Shown: in pieces, positions 9,747 to 19,800 of the stretch
Layout: every line of letters starts with the position of its first letter
How positions within the stretch are numbered: position 1 is the stretch's first letter
NCBI RefSeq assembly: GCF_900089955.1
Contig: NZ_FLQX01000001.1
Location: forward strand, 86,884-150,883
Source: Candidatus Accumulibacter aalborgensis
GTDB taxonomy: Bacteria; Pseudomonadota; Gammaproteobacteria; Burkholderiales; Rhodocyclaceae
Reading direction: 5' to 3'
DNA: 64,000 nt
Made by a program: the position numbers and the translations under genes
Notes under the pieces: model-generated
The model's input: the letters and a program-made list of their open reading frames with translations, nothing else
The model's database searches: none
Told to the model about the DNA's origin: nothing

Positions 9747-11453
9747 ATGGCTCGGCCAGAAAAGATTCGCCTCGGCGATCTACTCGTTCAGCAAGGTCTG
9801 CTCAGCGATGAGCAGCTCAGGTTCGCGCTCGACGAGCAAAAGCGCAGCGGGCGCAAGCTGGGCCGTATTGTGGTCGAAAGCTCCTTTGTTAGCGAAGAGG
9901 CCATTTCTCAGGCGCTGGCAAGGCAATTGCAGGTGCCGTACGTCGATCTCAAGCACTTCGATCCCAGGCCGGAACTGATCAAGTTGCTGCCCGAAGCGCA
10001 GGCACGGCGTTTTCGTGCCCTGGTGCTGGGCGAGGTTGCCGGCAGACTGCGGATAGGTTTCGTCGATCCGACCGACCTGCAGGCGTATGACGATATCTTC
10101 CGTCTGCTGCGTCGTGAACTCGACCTGGTGGTGGTTGCCGAGAGTCAGCTACTGGCGCTGATCGATCGCGTCTACCGGCGTAGCGAAGAAATCAGCGGCT
10201 TGGCCAAGGAGCTGACCGCGGATCTGGGCGATGTGCCGGTCGAGTTTGGCGACCTGCTCGGAACGGCCACCGGCGCCGAAGAAGCGCCGGTCGTCAAGCT
10301 GCTGCAAACGGTCTTTGAAGAGGCCATGCGCTCACGCGCTTCGGACATCCACATTGAGCCCCAGGACCGCTCGCTGCGCGTTCGTTTCCGCATCGACGGC
10401 GTCCTGCATGTGCAGACCGAGGCGGATGCCAAGATCGCATCGGCGCTCGCGCTGCGTCTGAAGTTGATCTCGGGGCTCGACATCTCGGAAAAACGGCTGC
10501 CGCAGGATGGACGTTTTGCGATTACGGTGCGCAACAACCCAGTCGACGTGCGTATCTCGACCATGCCGACGCAGTACGGCGAGTCGGTGGTCATGCGCCT
10601 ACTCAACCAGAACACCGGGCTGCTCGGGCTGGAGCGGCTCAACATGCCGCCGCACACGCTGGCACGGCTGCGCCATGCCGTCCGTCGCCCGAGTGGCATG
10701 GTCCTGGTCACCGGCCCGACCGGGAGTGGCAAGACGACGACGCTCTATGCGACGCTGTCCGAACTCAACACCACGGAAAAGAAGATCATCACCGTCGAAG
10801 ACCCGGTCGAATACCGCTTGCCGGGAATCAATCAGGTACAGGTGCACGAGAAGATCGATCTCTCGTTCGAGCGCGTTTTACGTTCCGCTCTGCGCCAGGA
10901 CCCGGACATCGTGCTGGTCGGCGAAATGCGCGACCGGATCACCGCTGAAATCGGCATGCGGGCAGCGATTACCGGCCACATGGTACTGTCGACGCTGCAC
11001 ACCAACGACGCCATTTCAACGCCGATGCGGCTGCTCGACATGGGTGTGCCGCGCTACATGGTCGCGCTGTCGCTGCAACTGGTTCTTGCCCAGCGACTCG
11101 TGCGAGTGATCTGCGAAAACTGTGTCCAGCCGCATTCGCCTGAGCCACACGAGCGCGAATGGCTGCGCCACGAATTGGGCAACACCGTTGACCACCACCG
11201 CTTCGGTCAGGGGAAGGGTTGCGCGCGTTGCGCGGGAACCGGCTACCATGGGCGGACCGGGGTGTACGAAATGCTTGAAATGAGCAACGAGATCGTCGAA
11301 GCGATCGGCATCGACGACCCGGGAAGATTCATGCAGGTGGCGCGCAAGCAGATGGCCGGCGCGACCCTGCGCCGTGATGCCGTGCAACTGGTAGTGAGCG
11401 GGCGCACGACCATCGACGAAGCCATGCGCATCAGTAATCAGTTCGAGGATTGA
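9747..11453 (+). CDS. mshE: MSHA pilus extension ATPase MshE with c-di-GMP-binding N-domain
   Basis: A GspE/PilB-family hexameric ATPase of 568 residues that powers pilus assembly. The N-terminal MshEN domain shows two tandem motifs, RLGDLLVQQGLLSDEQLRFA and KLGRIVVESSFVSEEAISQA, matching the known RLGxxLxxxGLI-type c-di-GMP-binding element. The ATPase domain has Walker A GPTGSGKTTT, an Asp box, Walker B LVGEMRD and a His box. A tetracysteine zinc site follows (CENC and CARC). It opens the long rightward pilus operon; a methyltransferase gene follows after 8 bases, where mshG would be expected. Confidence 0.93.
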   Translation: MARPEKIRLGDLLVQQGLLSDEQLRFALDEQKRSGRKLGRIVVESSFVSEEAISQALARQLQVPYVDLKHFDPRPELIKLLPEAQARRFRALVLGEVAGRLRIGFVDPTDLQAYDDIFRLLRRELDLVVVAESQLLALIDRVYRRSEEISGLAKELTADLGDVPVEFGDLLGTATGAEEAPVVKLLQTVFEEAMRSRASDIHIEPQDRSLRVRFRIDGVLHVQTEADAKIASALALRLKLISGLDISEKRLPQDGRFAITVRNNPVDVRISTMPTQYGESVVMRLLNQNTGLLGLERLNMPPHTLARLRHAVRRPSGMVLVTGPTGSGKTTTLYATLSELNTTEKKIITVEDPVEYRLPGINQVQVHEKIDLSFERVLRSALRQDPDIVLVGEMRDRITAEIGMRAAITGHMVLSTLHTNDAISTPMRLLDMGVPRYMVALSLQLVLAQRLVRVICENCVQPHSPEPHEREWLRHELGNTVDHHRFGQGKGCARCAGTGYHGRTGVYEMLEMSNEIVEAIGIDDPGRFMQVARKQMAGATLRRDAVQLVVSGRTTIDEAMRISNQFED

Positions 11454-11461
11454 AGGCTTTC

Positions 11462-12409
11462 ATGGACCAACTGACTCTCATTGAACCGAGCGAGCTTGAG
11501 CAGCGGGCCAAAGGCAAAATATTTGTATTACAGTCCAATCATCAAGGATTTCGCTTGCAATTCGAGCACCCGAATGGGCGCTTGTATCAAGGAAATTCCA
11601 TCGACTGGCTGAAATCTCTTGATGATGCATCCGTTGACCTCGTCTTTGCTGACCCGCCGTACAACATCAGGAAGGCCGAGTGGGATAGTTTCGATAGTCA
11701 GGAAGAATATATTGACTGGTCCATCCAATGGATAAGCCAGGTCTCGCGGGTATTGAAGCCTGCCGGCTCCCTGTACGTGTGCGGCTTCTCGGAAATCCTT
11801 GCTGACTTGAAGCACCCGGCGTGCCGATTTTTCCAGCATTGCCGGTGGCTTGTCTGGCACTACAAGAACAAGGCGAATCTGGGTCGTGATTGGGGCCGAG
11901 CACATGAAAGCATCCTTCATTTTCGGAAGTCTGATGCGGTCAAAATCAACATCGACGACGTGCGTACGCCTTACGGGGCACACACGCTCAAATACCCCTC
12001 GCATCCGCAGGCCGAAACAAGCGCCTATGGCAGGGGCGCAGACAAGGAACGCGACCATTGGACGCCACACGCCAAAGGGGCAAAGCCAAAAGACGTCATT
12101 GATATTCCAACCACCTGCAATGGCATGGGTGAAAAAACACCACACCCGACCCAGAAACCCGAAGAGCTGGTGCGTAAATTCGTTCTGGCATCGTCGAACA
12201 AGGGTGAACTGGTCATTGACCCCTTTTCCGGATCGGGCACCACGGCGGTCGTTGCCGAACAGCTCAACCGGCGATGGATGGCTTGCGATCTTGATGCACA
12301 GTACAACCAGTGGGCCATCGACAGGCTGCAGAGCGTTCTGCGCATGACCACCGAAGGCTGGATAGCGCATGACCGGAAAGTGGCCGAAAGAAGGGAATCC
12401 ATCCGATGA
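11462..12409 (+). CDS. Orphan beta-class DNA (adenine-N6 or cytosine-N4) methyltransferase inside the msh operon
   Basis: A SAM-dependent DNA methyltransferase of 315 residues. Catalytic motif IV is ADPPYN (residues 63-68), preceding SAM motif I DPFSGSGT (253-260); that order defines the beta class. No restriction endonuclease is adjacent. The ATG at 11462 has GAGGA upstream and is preferred over an in-frame TTG at 11450. The gene is squeezed between mshE (8-base gap) and mshG (36-base gap) on the same strand, so it should be co-transcribed with the pilus genes. Its 5' part is visibly richer in A/T than its neighbours (for example around 11515-11560), suggesting acquisition. The target sequence cannot be read from the protein. 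Confidence 0.9.
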   Translation: MDQLTLIEPSELEQRAKGKIFVLQSNHQGFRLQFEHPNGRLYQGNSIDWLKSLDDASVDLVFADPPYNIRKAEWDSFDSQEEYIDWSIQWISQVSRVLKPAGSLYVCGFSEILADLKHPACRFFQHCRWLVWHYKNKANLGRDWGRAHESILHFRKSDAVKINIDDVRTPYGAHTLKYPSHPQAETSAYGRGADKERDHWTPHAKGAKPKDVIDIPTTCNGMGEKTPHPTQKPEELVRKFVLASSNKGELVIDPFSGSGTTAVVAEQLNRRWMACDLDAQYNQWAIDRLQSVLRMTTEGWIAHDRKVAERRESIR

Positions 12410-12445
12410 GCGTTGCCGACCGAGCAAGAAAGTCACCAGCCGATC

Positions 12446-13675
12446 ATGCCGACCTTCGCCTACAAGGGACGTAATAGCGGCGGGCAGCTCGTCGAGGGGG
12501 TGCTTGAGGGCGCCAATGCAGGCGCCATCGCCGACCTTCTGCACGGGCAGGGGCTGATGCCGGTCGACATCAGGGAATCGTCAGCCCCGGCGGCCAAATC
12601 CGCATCCAGCCTGAGTGCCGCCCTGTTCGCGCCAAAGGTTTCGACCATCGACCTGCTGCTCTTCAGCCGGCAGATGCACAGGCTGCTCAAATCAGGAGTG
12701 CCGATCATGCGCGCCTTGAATGGCTTGCGCGAGGCGGCGACCAATCCGACCTTGAAGGGCGTCATCGGCGAGGTGCGCGAAAGCCTGGAGGGCGGCCGCG
12801 AGCTGTCGCAAGCCCTGGCACGGCATCCACGCATTTTCTCGCCGTTCTACCTGTCGATGATTCGCGTTGGTGAAGCCACGGGTCTGCTCGAGGAAATTTT
12901 CTTCCGACTGTTCGAGCACCTCGAGTTCGAGCGTTACATGCGTGAACAGGTGAAGGCGGCGCTGCGCTACCCGAGTTTTGTCGTCGTCGCCATGGCGGTG
13001 GCGATCGTCGTCATCAATGTCTTCGTCATTCCCGTTTTTGCCCAGGTGTTTGCCGGCTTTGGCGCGGAGTTGCCGCTGATGACGCGCGCTCTGCTCGGGT
13101 TTTCCGCCTTGATGGTGAACTACTGGCCGCACTTGCTGGCCATCGTCATCGGCAGTGTGCTGGTCTTTCGCGCCTGGCTCGGGACCATCAAGGGCCGGCA
13201 CGACTGGGACCGGATGTCCCTGCGCATACCGATTGCCGGCAAGATTCTGCACAAGGCAGCGCTGTCTCGATTTGCCCGCAGTTTTTCCCTGGCCATGCAA
13301 AGCGGCGTTCCCGTGATGCAAGCCCTGTCCAACGCGGCGCAAACGGTAGACAATAGCTATGTCGCACGACGTATCGAGAGTATGCGCGAGAACGTCGAGC
13401 GTGGTGAAAGCCTGTTGCGTTCGTCGATCAGCGCCGGCATCTTCAGCCCGGTGGTTTTGCAGATGGTCGCCGTCGGCGAAGAGTCGGGCGCCGTCGACGA
13501 CATGATGAGCGAGATCGGCGGCATGTATCAGCAGGAGGTCGAATACGAACTCAAGACTCTTGGGCAGCAGATCGAACCGATCCTCATCGTATCGCTGGGC
13601 ATTCTGGTGCTCATCCTGGCCCTTGGCGTGTTCCTGCCGATGTGGGATCTCGGCAAGACGGCGATCAGGCGCTGA
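12446..13675 (+). CDS. mshG: MSHA inner-membrane platform protein MshG (GspF/PilC family)
   Basis: This inner-membrane protein anchors the pilus machine and transmits force from MshE. Two GspF domains are visible, each with three membrane-associated segments; the first is followed by FVVVAMAVAIVVINVFVIPV and the C-terminus ends in PILIVSLGILVLILALGVFL. About 409 residues is normal. I chose ATG at 12446 (MPTFAYKGRNSGGQ), the standard family start, rather than a TTG at 12413. It follows the inserted methyltransferase and precedes the main pilin gene. Confidence 0.92.
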   Translation: MPTFAYKGRNSGGQLVEGVLEGANAGAIADLLHGQGLMPVDIRESSAPAAKSASSLSAALFAPKVSTIDLLLFSRQMHRLLKSGVPIMRALNGLREAATNPTLKGVIGEVRESLEGGRELSQALARHPRIFSPFYLSMIRVGEATGLLEEIFFRLFEHLEFERYMREQVKAALRYPSFVVVAMAVAIVVINVFVIPVFAQVFAGFGAELPLMTRALLGFSALMVNYWPHLLAIVIGSVLVFRAWLGTIKGRHDWDRMSLRIPIAGKILHKAALSRFARSFSLAMQSGVPVMQALSNAAQTVDNSYVARRIESMRENVERGESLLRSSISAGIFSPVVLQMVAVGEESGAVDDMMSEIGGMYQQEVEYELKTLGQQIEPILIVSLGILVLILALGVFLPMWDLGKTAIRR

Positions 13676-13810
13676 GGAACGCCGCAGGGGCTTTGCGACA
13701 CGATCAGAAAAGATCTGTCCCAAGTCTAAAGATGGCGGGTTCGAGGCCGATAAGGTCATTGTGTGGAAGCAGAATGATTCCCGGGTGGTGATTTTCTTTA
13801 GGAGATGCAA

Positions 13811-14278
13811 ATGGAAAGCAGGCAACAAGGCTTTACGTTGATCGAACTGATCGTCGTGATCGTGATACTCGGCATTCTGTCGGCAACCGCTTTGCCCAAG
13901 TTTTTTGACCTGAGCAAGGAGGCACGCGCCGGCGTCATGCAAGGCGTCGAGGCCGCGATGCGCGGAGCCGACACGATGGTTTATGCAAAATCCGCGGCTG
14001 CCGGCACTACCGCCCTGGCTTCAAGCTCAGTCACAGTCAATGGGACTGCGGTGGCCACGGTTTATGGTTACGCCGGAAGCGCGACAGCATTGAACTCGGT
14101 GCTGACATTGAACCCGGTGGGCGATTTCGGCGTTGGCGCAATAGCCACCGACGGCAGCATTCAGCACAAGAAAGCCAAAGATTACGCGACCGCACCCGAC
14201 ACCTGCGCCGTGGTCTATGTGAAGGCCGCAGATGCAGTGACACCTCCTACCTACACGCTGACTTCAACCGGCTGTTAA
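13811..14278 (+). CDS. mshA: Major MSHA-type pilin (prepilin)
   Basis: A type IV prepilin of 155 residues. The short leader MESRQQG is followed by the cleavage and methylation site G-FTLIELIVVIVILGI and a hydrophobic alpha-helix. Two cysteines near the end (DTC and STGC) can form the C-terminal disulfide loop. The ATG at 13811 is six bases after AGGAG, so it is favoured over the ATG at 13805, which touches the ribosome site. The 135 bases before it may hold an extra promoter, as major pilins are needed in excess. Only one mshA/mshB-like gene is present here, so the choice between those names is uncertain. Confidence 0.88.
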   Translation: MESRQQGFTLIELIVVIVILGILSATALPKFFDLSKEARAGVMQGVEAAMRGADTMVYAKSAAAGTTALASSSVTVNGTAVATVYGYAGSATALNSVLTLNPVGDFGVGAIATDGSIQHKKAKDYATAPDTCAVVYVKAADAVTPPTYTLTSTGC

Positions 14279-14366
14279 GCCTTCCGGGTTGCTGCAGGAT
14301 GAGGGAAGCCCGCCCCCATTTTCTCCGAGCGGGCACGCTGCATCCGGCGTGACGCCAAGAGTTGAC

Positions 14367-14825
14367 ATGCCGCGTTCGCCGGGTTTCACGCTCACCGAAC
14401 TGGTCGTGATCATCGTCGTCGTCGCCGTGCTGGCGGCGATTGCCGTGCCGCGCTGGATCGGCAAGTCGGGTTTCGAGGATCGCGGCCTGCGCGACGAGAC
14501 GGCGGCGGCTCTGCGCTACGCGCAGAAATCGGCCATCTCGGCACGGCGGCTGGTGTGCCTGAACTTCACCACCAGCGGCCTGACGGCGAGCGTGGCGTCC
14601 AGCTTCGCGGCGAGCGACTGCAGCGGCGGAACGGCGCTGGGCAGGCCGGGTGGCGGAACGTTGAACGTCGCCGGGACCGGTGGCGCAAGGTATTCCGTGC
14701 ATCCTGGTGCAACGCTGACTTTCAGCCCGCTCGGTCGTCCGAGTCTCGGGACGACGATTGCCGTCGAGAATCTGCCGCCGACGCTCAACATCACGGTAGA
14801 GCCCGAGACCGGCTATGTGCATTGA
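14367..14825 (+). CDS. mshC: Minor prepilin MshC
   Basis: A minor pseudopilin with leader MPRSPG and N-methylation motif G-FTLTELVVIIVVVAVLAA. The mature part has a Cys pair (VCLNF and SDCSGG) and ends at the stop overlapping mshD. At 152 residues from ATG 14367 it matches MshC size; an in-frame TTG at 14289 would make an improbable 32-residue leader. It follows the major pilin after 88 bases. Confidence 0.85.
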   Translation: MPRSPGFTLTELVVIIVVVAVLAAIAVPRWIGKSGFEDRGLRDETAAALRYAQKSAISARRLVCLNFTTSGLTASVASSFAASDCSGGTALGRPGGGTLNVAGTGGARYSVHPGATLTFSPLGRPSLGTTIAVENLPPTLNITVEPETGYVH

Positions 14826-15429
14826 CCTCGATGGACTCCGTGCTGGCGCCGGCCAGCGCGGAGCCACGCTGATCGAGTTGATCGTCTTCATGATCATCAT
14901 CAGCGTCGGCGTCGTCGGCCTGGTCAGTGTCACGGGCTCGCTGACGCGCGACAGCGCCGATCCGATGCTGCGCAAACAGATGCTTGCGATTGCCGAATCG
15001 CTGCTCAACGAAACGTTGCACCAGCCCCTTACCTACTGCGACCCGGACGATGCCAACTTCGCCACGGCGACCAGCACAGCGGGCTGTTTCGCTACCTCGC
15101 AGGACAAGGACGGCGTCGCCGCACTAAGCAGCGCGACGCCGTCCAGCGAAACGCGCTACGCCACTGCGCCAGCCGCGCAGTTCGACAATGTCGCCGATTA
15201 TGGCGGTGCCACGAGTGCCAATGGTCGCCTGCACTCGCCGATCGACGACATCACCGGCGGCAACCCGGTCGCCGGCTACACGGCTGCGGTAGTCGTGACG
15301 CGAGCCGGAACGGCTTTCGGCCTGGCCAAAAATGGTGACGCACTGCAGGTCACGGTCACCGTCTCGCACGCCGGTCAGGATGACTTTTCGCTCACCGGCT
15401 ACCGCTTCCGCTATGCGCCGCGCAACTGA
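14815..15429 (+). CDS. mshD: Minor prepilin MshD
   Basis: A 204-residue prepilin with leader MCIDLDGLRAGAGQRG and cleavage site G-ATLIELIVFMIIISVG. The LLNETLHQPLTYCDPDDA segment after the helix is typical of MshD. The start overlaps mshC by 11 bases, implying translational coupling, and its end overlaps mshO by 17 bases. Confidence 0.85.
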   Translation: MCIDLDGLRAGAGQRGATLIELIVFMIIISVGVVGLVSVTGSLTRDSADPMLRKQMLAIAESLLNETLHQPLTYCDPDDANFATATSTAGCFATSQDKDGVAALSSATPSSETRYATAPAAQFDNVADYGGATSANGRLHSPIDDITGGNPVAGYTAAVVVTRAGTAFGLAKNGDALQVTVTVSHAGQDDFSLTGYRFRYAPRN

Positions 15430-16285
15430 TCTCGCCGCGCGCCGACACCTGCGCGGCGTGACGCTGATCGAGATGATCGTCGCCATCGTCGTCACCGGCA
15501 TCCTGTTGTCGGTGGTCAGCCTGTTTACGCGCAACCAGATCATGGCTTACTTCGACGTTGCCGCGCGTACCGAGTTGGCCGACGCGGCCGATACCGCGCT
15601 GCGCCGCAGCGCGCGTGACCTGCAGGCAGCACTGCCGAACAGCGTTCGCCTCTCGGGAAACTTCCTTGAGTTCGTCCCGATCAAGGACGCCGGCCGCTAT
15701 CGCGCGCAAAGCGGTGGCGGCGCCGGCGACGACTGGCTGGATTTCAACGACCCGGCCGACCACTCTTTCGACGTCTTCGGGCCACCGGTCAACGTGGCTC
15801 TCGGCGATCAACTGGTAATCTATAACCTCGGCATTCCGGGGTCGGATGTGTATACCACCACCCTTGCCAACAGCAGTCGCCGGGCCATCGCGCCGCCCAC
15901 TGGGACAGTCAGCAATCTGTCCTACACGGTGGGCGGCGCCCAGTTCCCGCTGGCCTCGCCGCAGAACCGCTTTCAGATTGTCGGCGGGCCAGTCAGCTTC
16001 GAATGCGCGCCGAATGCCGCCAGCCCCGATCTCGGCACCATCCGCCGGCACTGGTGCTACGCGTATACCGACCCGCAGCCGACGTCTTTCGGCGCCCTGG
16101 CAACCTATCCCGGATGCCCTGCGGTGCAATCGGCAGTCCTCGTCGCCGGCGTCAGCGCCTGCGCCTTTGCCTATGCGCCGGGCGCTCTGCAGCGCAACGG
16201 ACTGGTGTCGATGAGTATTACCCTGACCCGCAACCACGAGAGCGTCATTCTGCTGCACCAGGTCGACGTGATGAATACGCCATGA
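15413..16285 (+). CDS. mshO: Minor prepilin MshO
   Basis: A 290-residue pseudopilin. The leader MRRATDLAARRHLRG is followed by G-VTLIEMIVAIVVTGILLS, then a large periplasmic domain with several cysteines (FECAPN, HWCYAYT, GCPAVQ, ACAFAY). MshO-type minor pilins are larger than the major pilin and probably form the tip or priming complex. The start at 15413 lies inside the 3' end of mshD and the stop overlaps the mshP start (ATGA). Confidence 0.85.
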   Translation: MRRATDLAARRHLRGVTLIEMIVAIVVTGILLSVVSLFTRNQIMAYFDVAARTELADAADTALRRSARDLQAALPNSVRLSGNFLEFVPIKDAGRYRAQSGGGAGDDWLDFNDPADHSFDVFGPPVNVALGDQLVIYNLGIPGSDVYTTTLANSSRRAIAPPTGTVSNLSYTVGGAQFPLASPQNRFQIVGGPVSFECAPNAASPDLGTIRRHWCYAYTDPQPTSFGALATYPGCPAVQSAVLVAGVSACAFAYAPGALQRNGLVSMSITLTRNHESVILLHQVDVMNTP

Positions 16286-16848
16286 AGCCGATGTTTCCTG
16301 CGCCGCGACCCAGAGGCTGTGCAAGAATTGCCGCAGCCCCAGCAGAGCGGGACGACGTACGCAAGCGCGATCCACTGATTTATTCGCCAGCGCTCGGCGG
16401 CCGCCAGCGCGGTGTGTCGATCATCACCGCCATCTTCATCCTGCTGCTCTTTGCCGCACTGGCCGCTTTCATGGCCAGCCTGGTGAGCACCGCCCACATC
16501 ACGTCGGCACAGGACGTGCAGGGCGCGCGCGCGTACCAGGCGGCGCAGGCGGGTGTCGAGTGGGGGCTGTTTCAACTTGATCCGAATGGCGATGCCGCTG
16601 CCTTGCCGACCTGTTTTGCGGCCACGGTCCTGACGGCGATTCCCGGCTACAGCGTGTCGGTCGCTTGCACGCGCTATCCGGGAGCCGCGACCCCTTATGC
16701 CGAGAGCGGGCGTACGATACGCATTTTCGAGATCGTCGCCACCGCCACCGCAATCGGTTCGTCGCCGGTGATAGTCGAGCGGCAGGTGAAGGCGAGGATC
16801 GAAAAGTGTCGCGATGCGACCATCACCGCTGCTCCTTACGACTGCTGA
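16282..16848 (+). CDS. mshP: MSHA biogenesis protein MshP
   Basis: A 188-residue protein with a long basic N-terminal tail and one membrane segment (SIITAIFILLLFAALAAFMA, about 46-65), then a QAAQAGVEWGLFQLD stretch characteristic of MshP/PilX-like minor components. ATGA overlap with mshO supports the start. The tail of about 45 residues before the membrane segment is longer than usual, so an internal start cannot be excluded. Confidence 0.8.
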   Translation: MKPMFPAPRPRGCARIAAAPAERDDVRKRDPLIYSPALGGRQRGVSIITAIFILLLFAALAAFMASLVSTAHITSAQDVQGARAYQAAQAGVEWGLFQLDPNGDAAALPTCFAATVLTAIPGYSVSVACTRYPGAATPYAESGRTIRIFEIVATATAIGSSPVIVERQVKARIEKCRDATITAAPYDC

Positions 16849-16870
16849 GCGGGCATAGCCCGGAGATGCG

Positions 16871-19800
16871 ATGAACGAGGAATATCCTGAATCGCGGTCA
16901 GTACGCGGGTGGTGCACGACGGTCAGTAGCGCGTGCGTCCTGGCCCTGTTCTTCCCGGCTGAAGGGCTGGGCGCCAACCTCTGCGTATCCAGAGCAACCG
17001 GTGACTGGAGCGCTAGCACCACCTGGAATAGCTGTGGTGGCGCAGTGCCAGCGGATGGCGATACGGTGACCATTGCCAGCCCCCACACGGTCACCCTGGA
17101 CAGATCCTCGAATACGATTGCCTCACTTACCGTCAACAGCGGCGGCACAATCACCAGTTTTGGAAATTTTGACCTTTATCTGGGCGGAAACCTGGTGAAC
17201 AACGGGCTACTGGATATGGCGTCCGGGAGTCGCACCAACACCATCTATCTCGTCGGAACCGACCTGACCTCGACCTGGTCCGGTACCGGGACGTGGAGCC
17301 TGGACAACGTCGATCTGAATGGTACGGGAAACAATAAGTGCACGGGAACTTGCAAGCTGGAGGTCACCGGGACGCCAACCCTGTCTTTCCTGACGACAAA
17401 TGTTTTTTCCGGCAACTCGGTAAGCAAGCTCTTCAACAGCAACAACAACGCGGCGTTTACCGTTCAGTTGAATCGGGCGGGGAACCAGTCTCTGCAGACC
17501 ACGGGCGCAAGCTATCCCAATCTGGTTCTTTCGGGCTCAGGAACCAAGACACCAGCCAGCGGTACGCTGACTATTCTTGGCAGGACCACAGTTTCGGCGG
17601 GGGTGACGCTGGATGCCGGCAATAACGATCCCACGATCAATATCGGAGGCGGTCTGACGATCGCTGGAACCTACACGGCGAGCAACAACAGCGCACGACC
17701 GCTGACGATTTCGGGCGATTTCACCAATTCCGGTACTTTCACAGGCAACACTGCACCGGTCAGTCTGGCGGGAAATTTCGCCAATAGCGGCACGTTCACT
17801 TCGGGGGCAGGGACCTGGACATTCAATGCCAGTTTGCCGAAAAGCATCACCGCCGGTACGCCAAGTTTTCAAAACATGGCGATCAACGGCAGTGGACTAA
17901 CACTCTCGTCGGGCAACGTAACGGTCAGCGGGCTGCTGACCCTGACGAACGGCAATATCATCACGGGGCCGAATTCACTCGTCGCGTCGGCCAGTTGCCC
18001 CGCAGGTATCGGCCGCACAGCTGGGTACGTTGATGGAAACCTTCGGTTGACCTTCCCATCGGCCTCGACGACATGCACCTTTCACGTTGGAAACGGTTCC
18101 TACGCACCGATCGTCATCACGAATACCGGTGCGGGCACCTTAACCGGCAGCACGAAGGGCAGCGATTTGCCGCCCAGCGGAACGGCCGGTATCAGTGCCA
18201 GCCTGGACGTCAATCGTTACTGGACCTTGTGGGCTCCCGGCGACACCATTTCATCCAGCACCTACAGCCCAACATTCACTTTTGCAGCCGCTGACCTGGA
18301 TTCCGGAACGACGACATCGTCCTTTATCGTCGGCAAACTGGTCGGCGGCACCTGGTCCAATCCCACTGTCGGCATCAGGACGTCGACGACAACCCAGGCC
18401 ATCGGCCTTACCGGTGGTATCGCGGCCCAGACCACCTTTGTGGTTGGCAACGCAGCATCGGCGGTCGACCATTACGAACTGTCGCTGCCCACCAGCAGTA
18501 TCAGTTGCCTGCCAACGACGGTCATGGTGACTGCCTGCGCCAACACCAGCAGCCCGTGCACCAGTACCGACACTTCGGCGAGCGGCAGCACCGCTACCCT
18601 GGCGACCACTGCCGGGACTTTGGCCGCCACCACGCTGACCTTCAACTCGGCAGGCGTCGCGACGACCACCTTGAGCTATCCGGCAGCGGCCAATGGCACA
18701 TCGGTATCGATCACGCTTTCTGGCGAGCAAATCGCCGCCACCCATCCTCGCCAGTGTTGCCCGAACGGCATCAACTGCAGTGCAGCGAGTAGCTGTTCCA
18801 CTGGTTTCGCTACGACGGGCTTCATCGTCGCCAGCGCTGCCAACGGCGTGGCGGCGACGATTCCTTCCCAGATCGCCGGTACTTCATCGAACACCTATTA
18901 CTTGCGTGCCGTCAGGACCAACACCACGACCAAGGCTTGCGAGACGGCCCTGACCGGCAGCACGGCGGTCAACATGGCCTATGAATGCAACAACCCGACG
19001 ACCTGCTCGACCAGCAACCTGATGAGCATCAATGGTGGCACCTCGACGACCATCGCGCGCAACGCCAATGGCAGCGTCAGCAGTTACACCCCTGTTGGCC
19101 TGGCCTTCGACAGCAGCGGCAACGCGCCTTTCACTTTCAACTATGGCGATTCCGGGCAAGTCCGAGTGTATGCCAGCAAACCAGCCAGCTCGCCATTTCT
19201 CGCCGCCTTGAACGGCTCGTCGAACGCCTTTGTGACCAGGCCAGCCGGCTTTTCTCTGACCGCCACCTGCGACAGCACGAGCACGACCAATGCCGCCAGT
19301 CAGACTTTGCCCAGCGTGACTGACCCCAGGTTTTGTGCGGCGGGAAGGACTTTCAGTGCGGCCGTTGCCGCTCGCACCTCGGGCGGGGTCGTGACGCCGA
19401 ACTACGGACGGGAAAGCCCACCGGAAATCGTCGCTGCTACCTGGAGTCGGATACTGCCGACGACGCCCATGGGTGGCAGCGATGGCCTCTTGCCGTCAGG
19501 CGTGTTCGCCTTTGCCGGCGGCTTTAGCGGCACCTTCACCGCTAGCGGTCTCAAATGGAGCGAAGTGGGCATTCTCGCGGCTGCGCTGACCGTTAGCGAC
19601 AGCGATTATCTGGGGGCCGGCAATGTCACTTCGACCGCTTACGTCGGGCGCTTCTATCCCGACCATTTCGACGTCGTCGTCACGCCGCAGTGCGCGGGCT
19701 TCGTCTATTCCGGGCGCGCCACTGCGTCGGCGCCGACCGGGCGGACAGGGCAGCCTTTTACCGTCAAGGCCACGGCAATGAACGGCCTCTCGGCACCCAC

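Noticed and set aside
13676..13810. Sigma54 promoter before the major pilin
   Set aside because: No TGGCA-N-TTGC pair with correct spacing was found, so PilR control of this pilin is not supported by the sequence.
12692..13942. 416-codon minus-strand frame opposite mshG and the pilin
   Set aside because: His/Gln/Asp-rich low-complexity translation typical of an antisense frame; no ribosome site.
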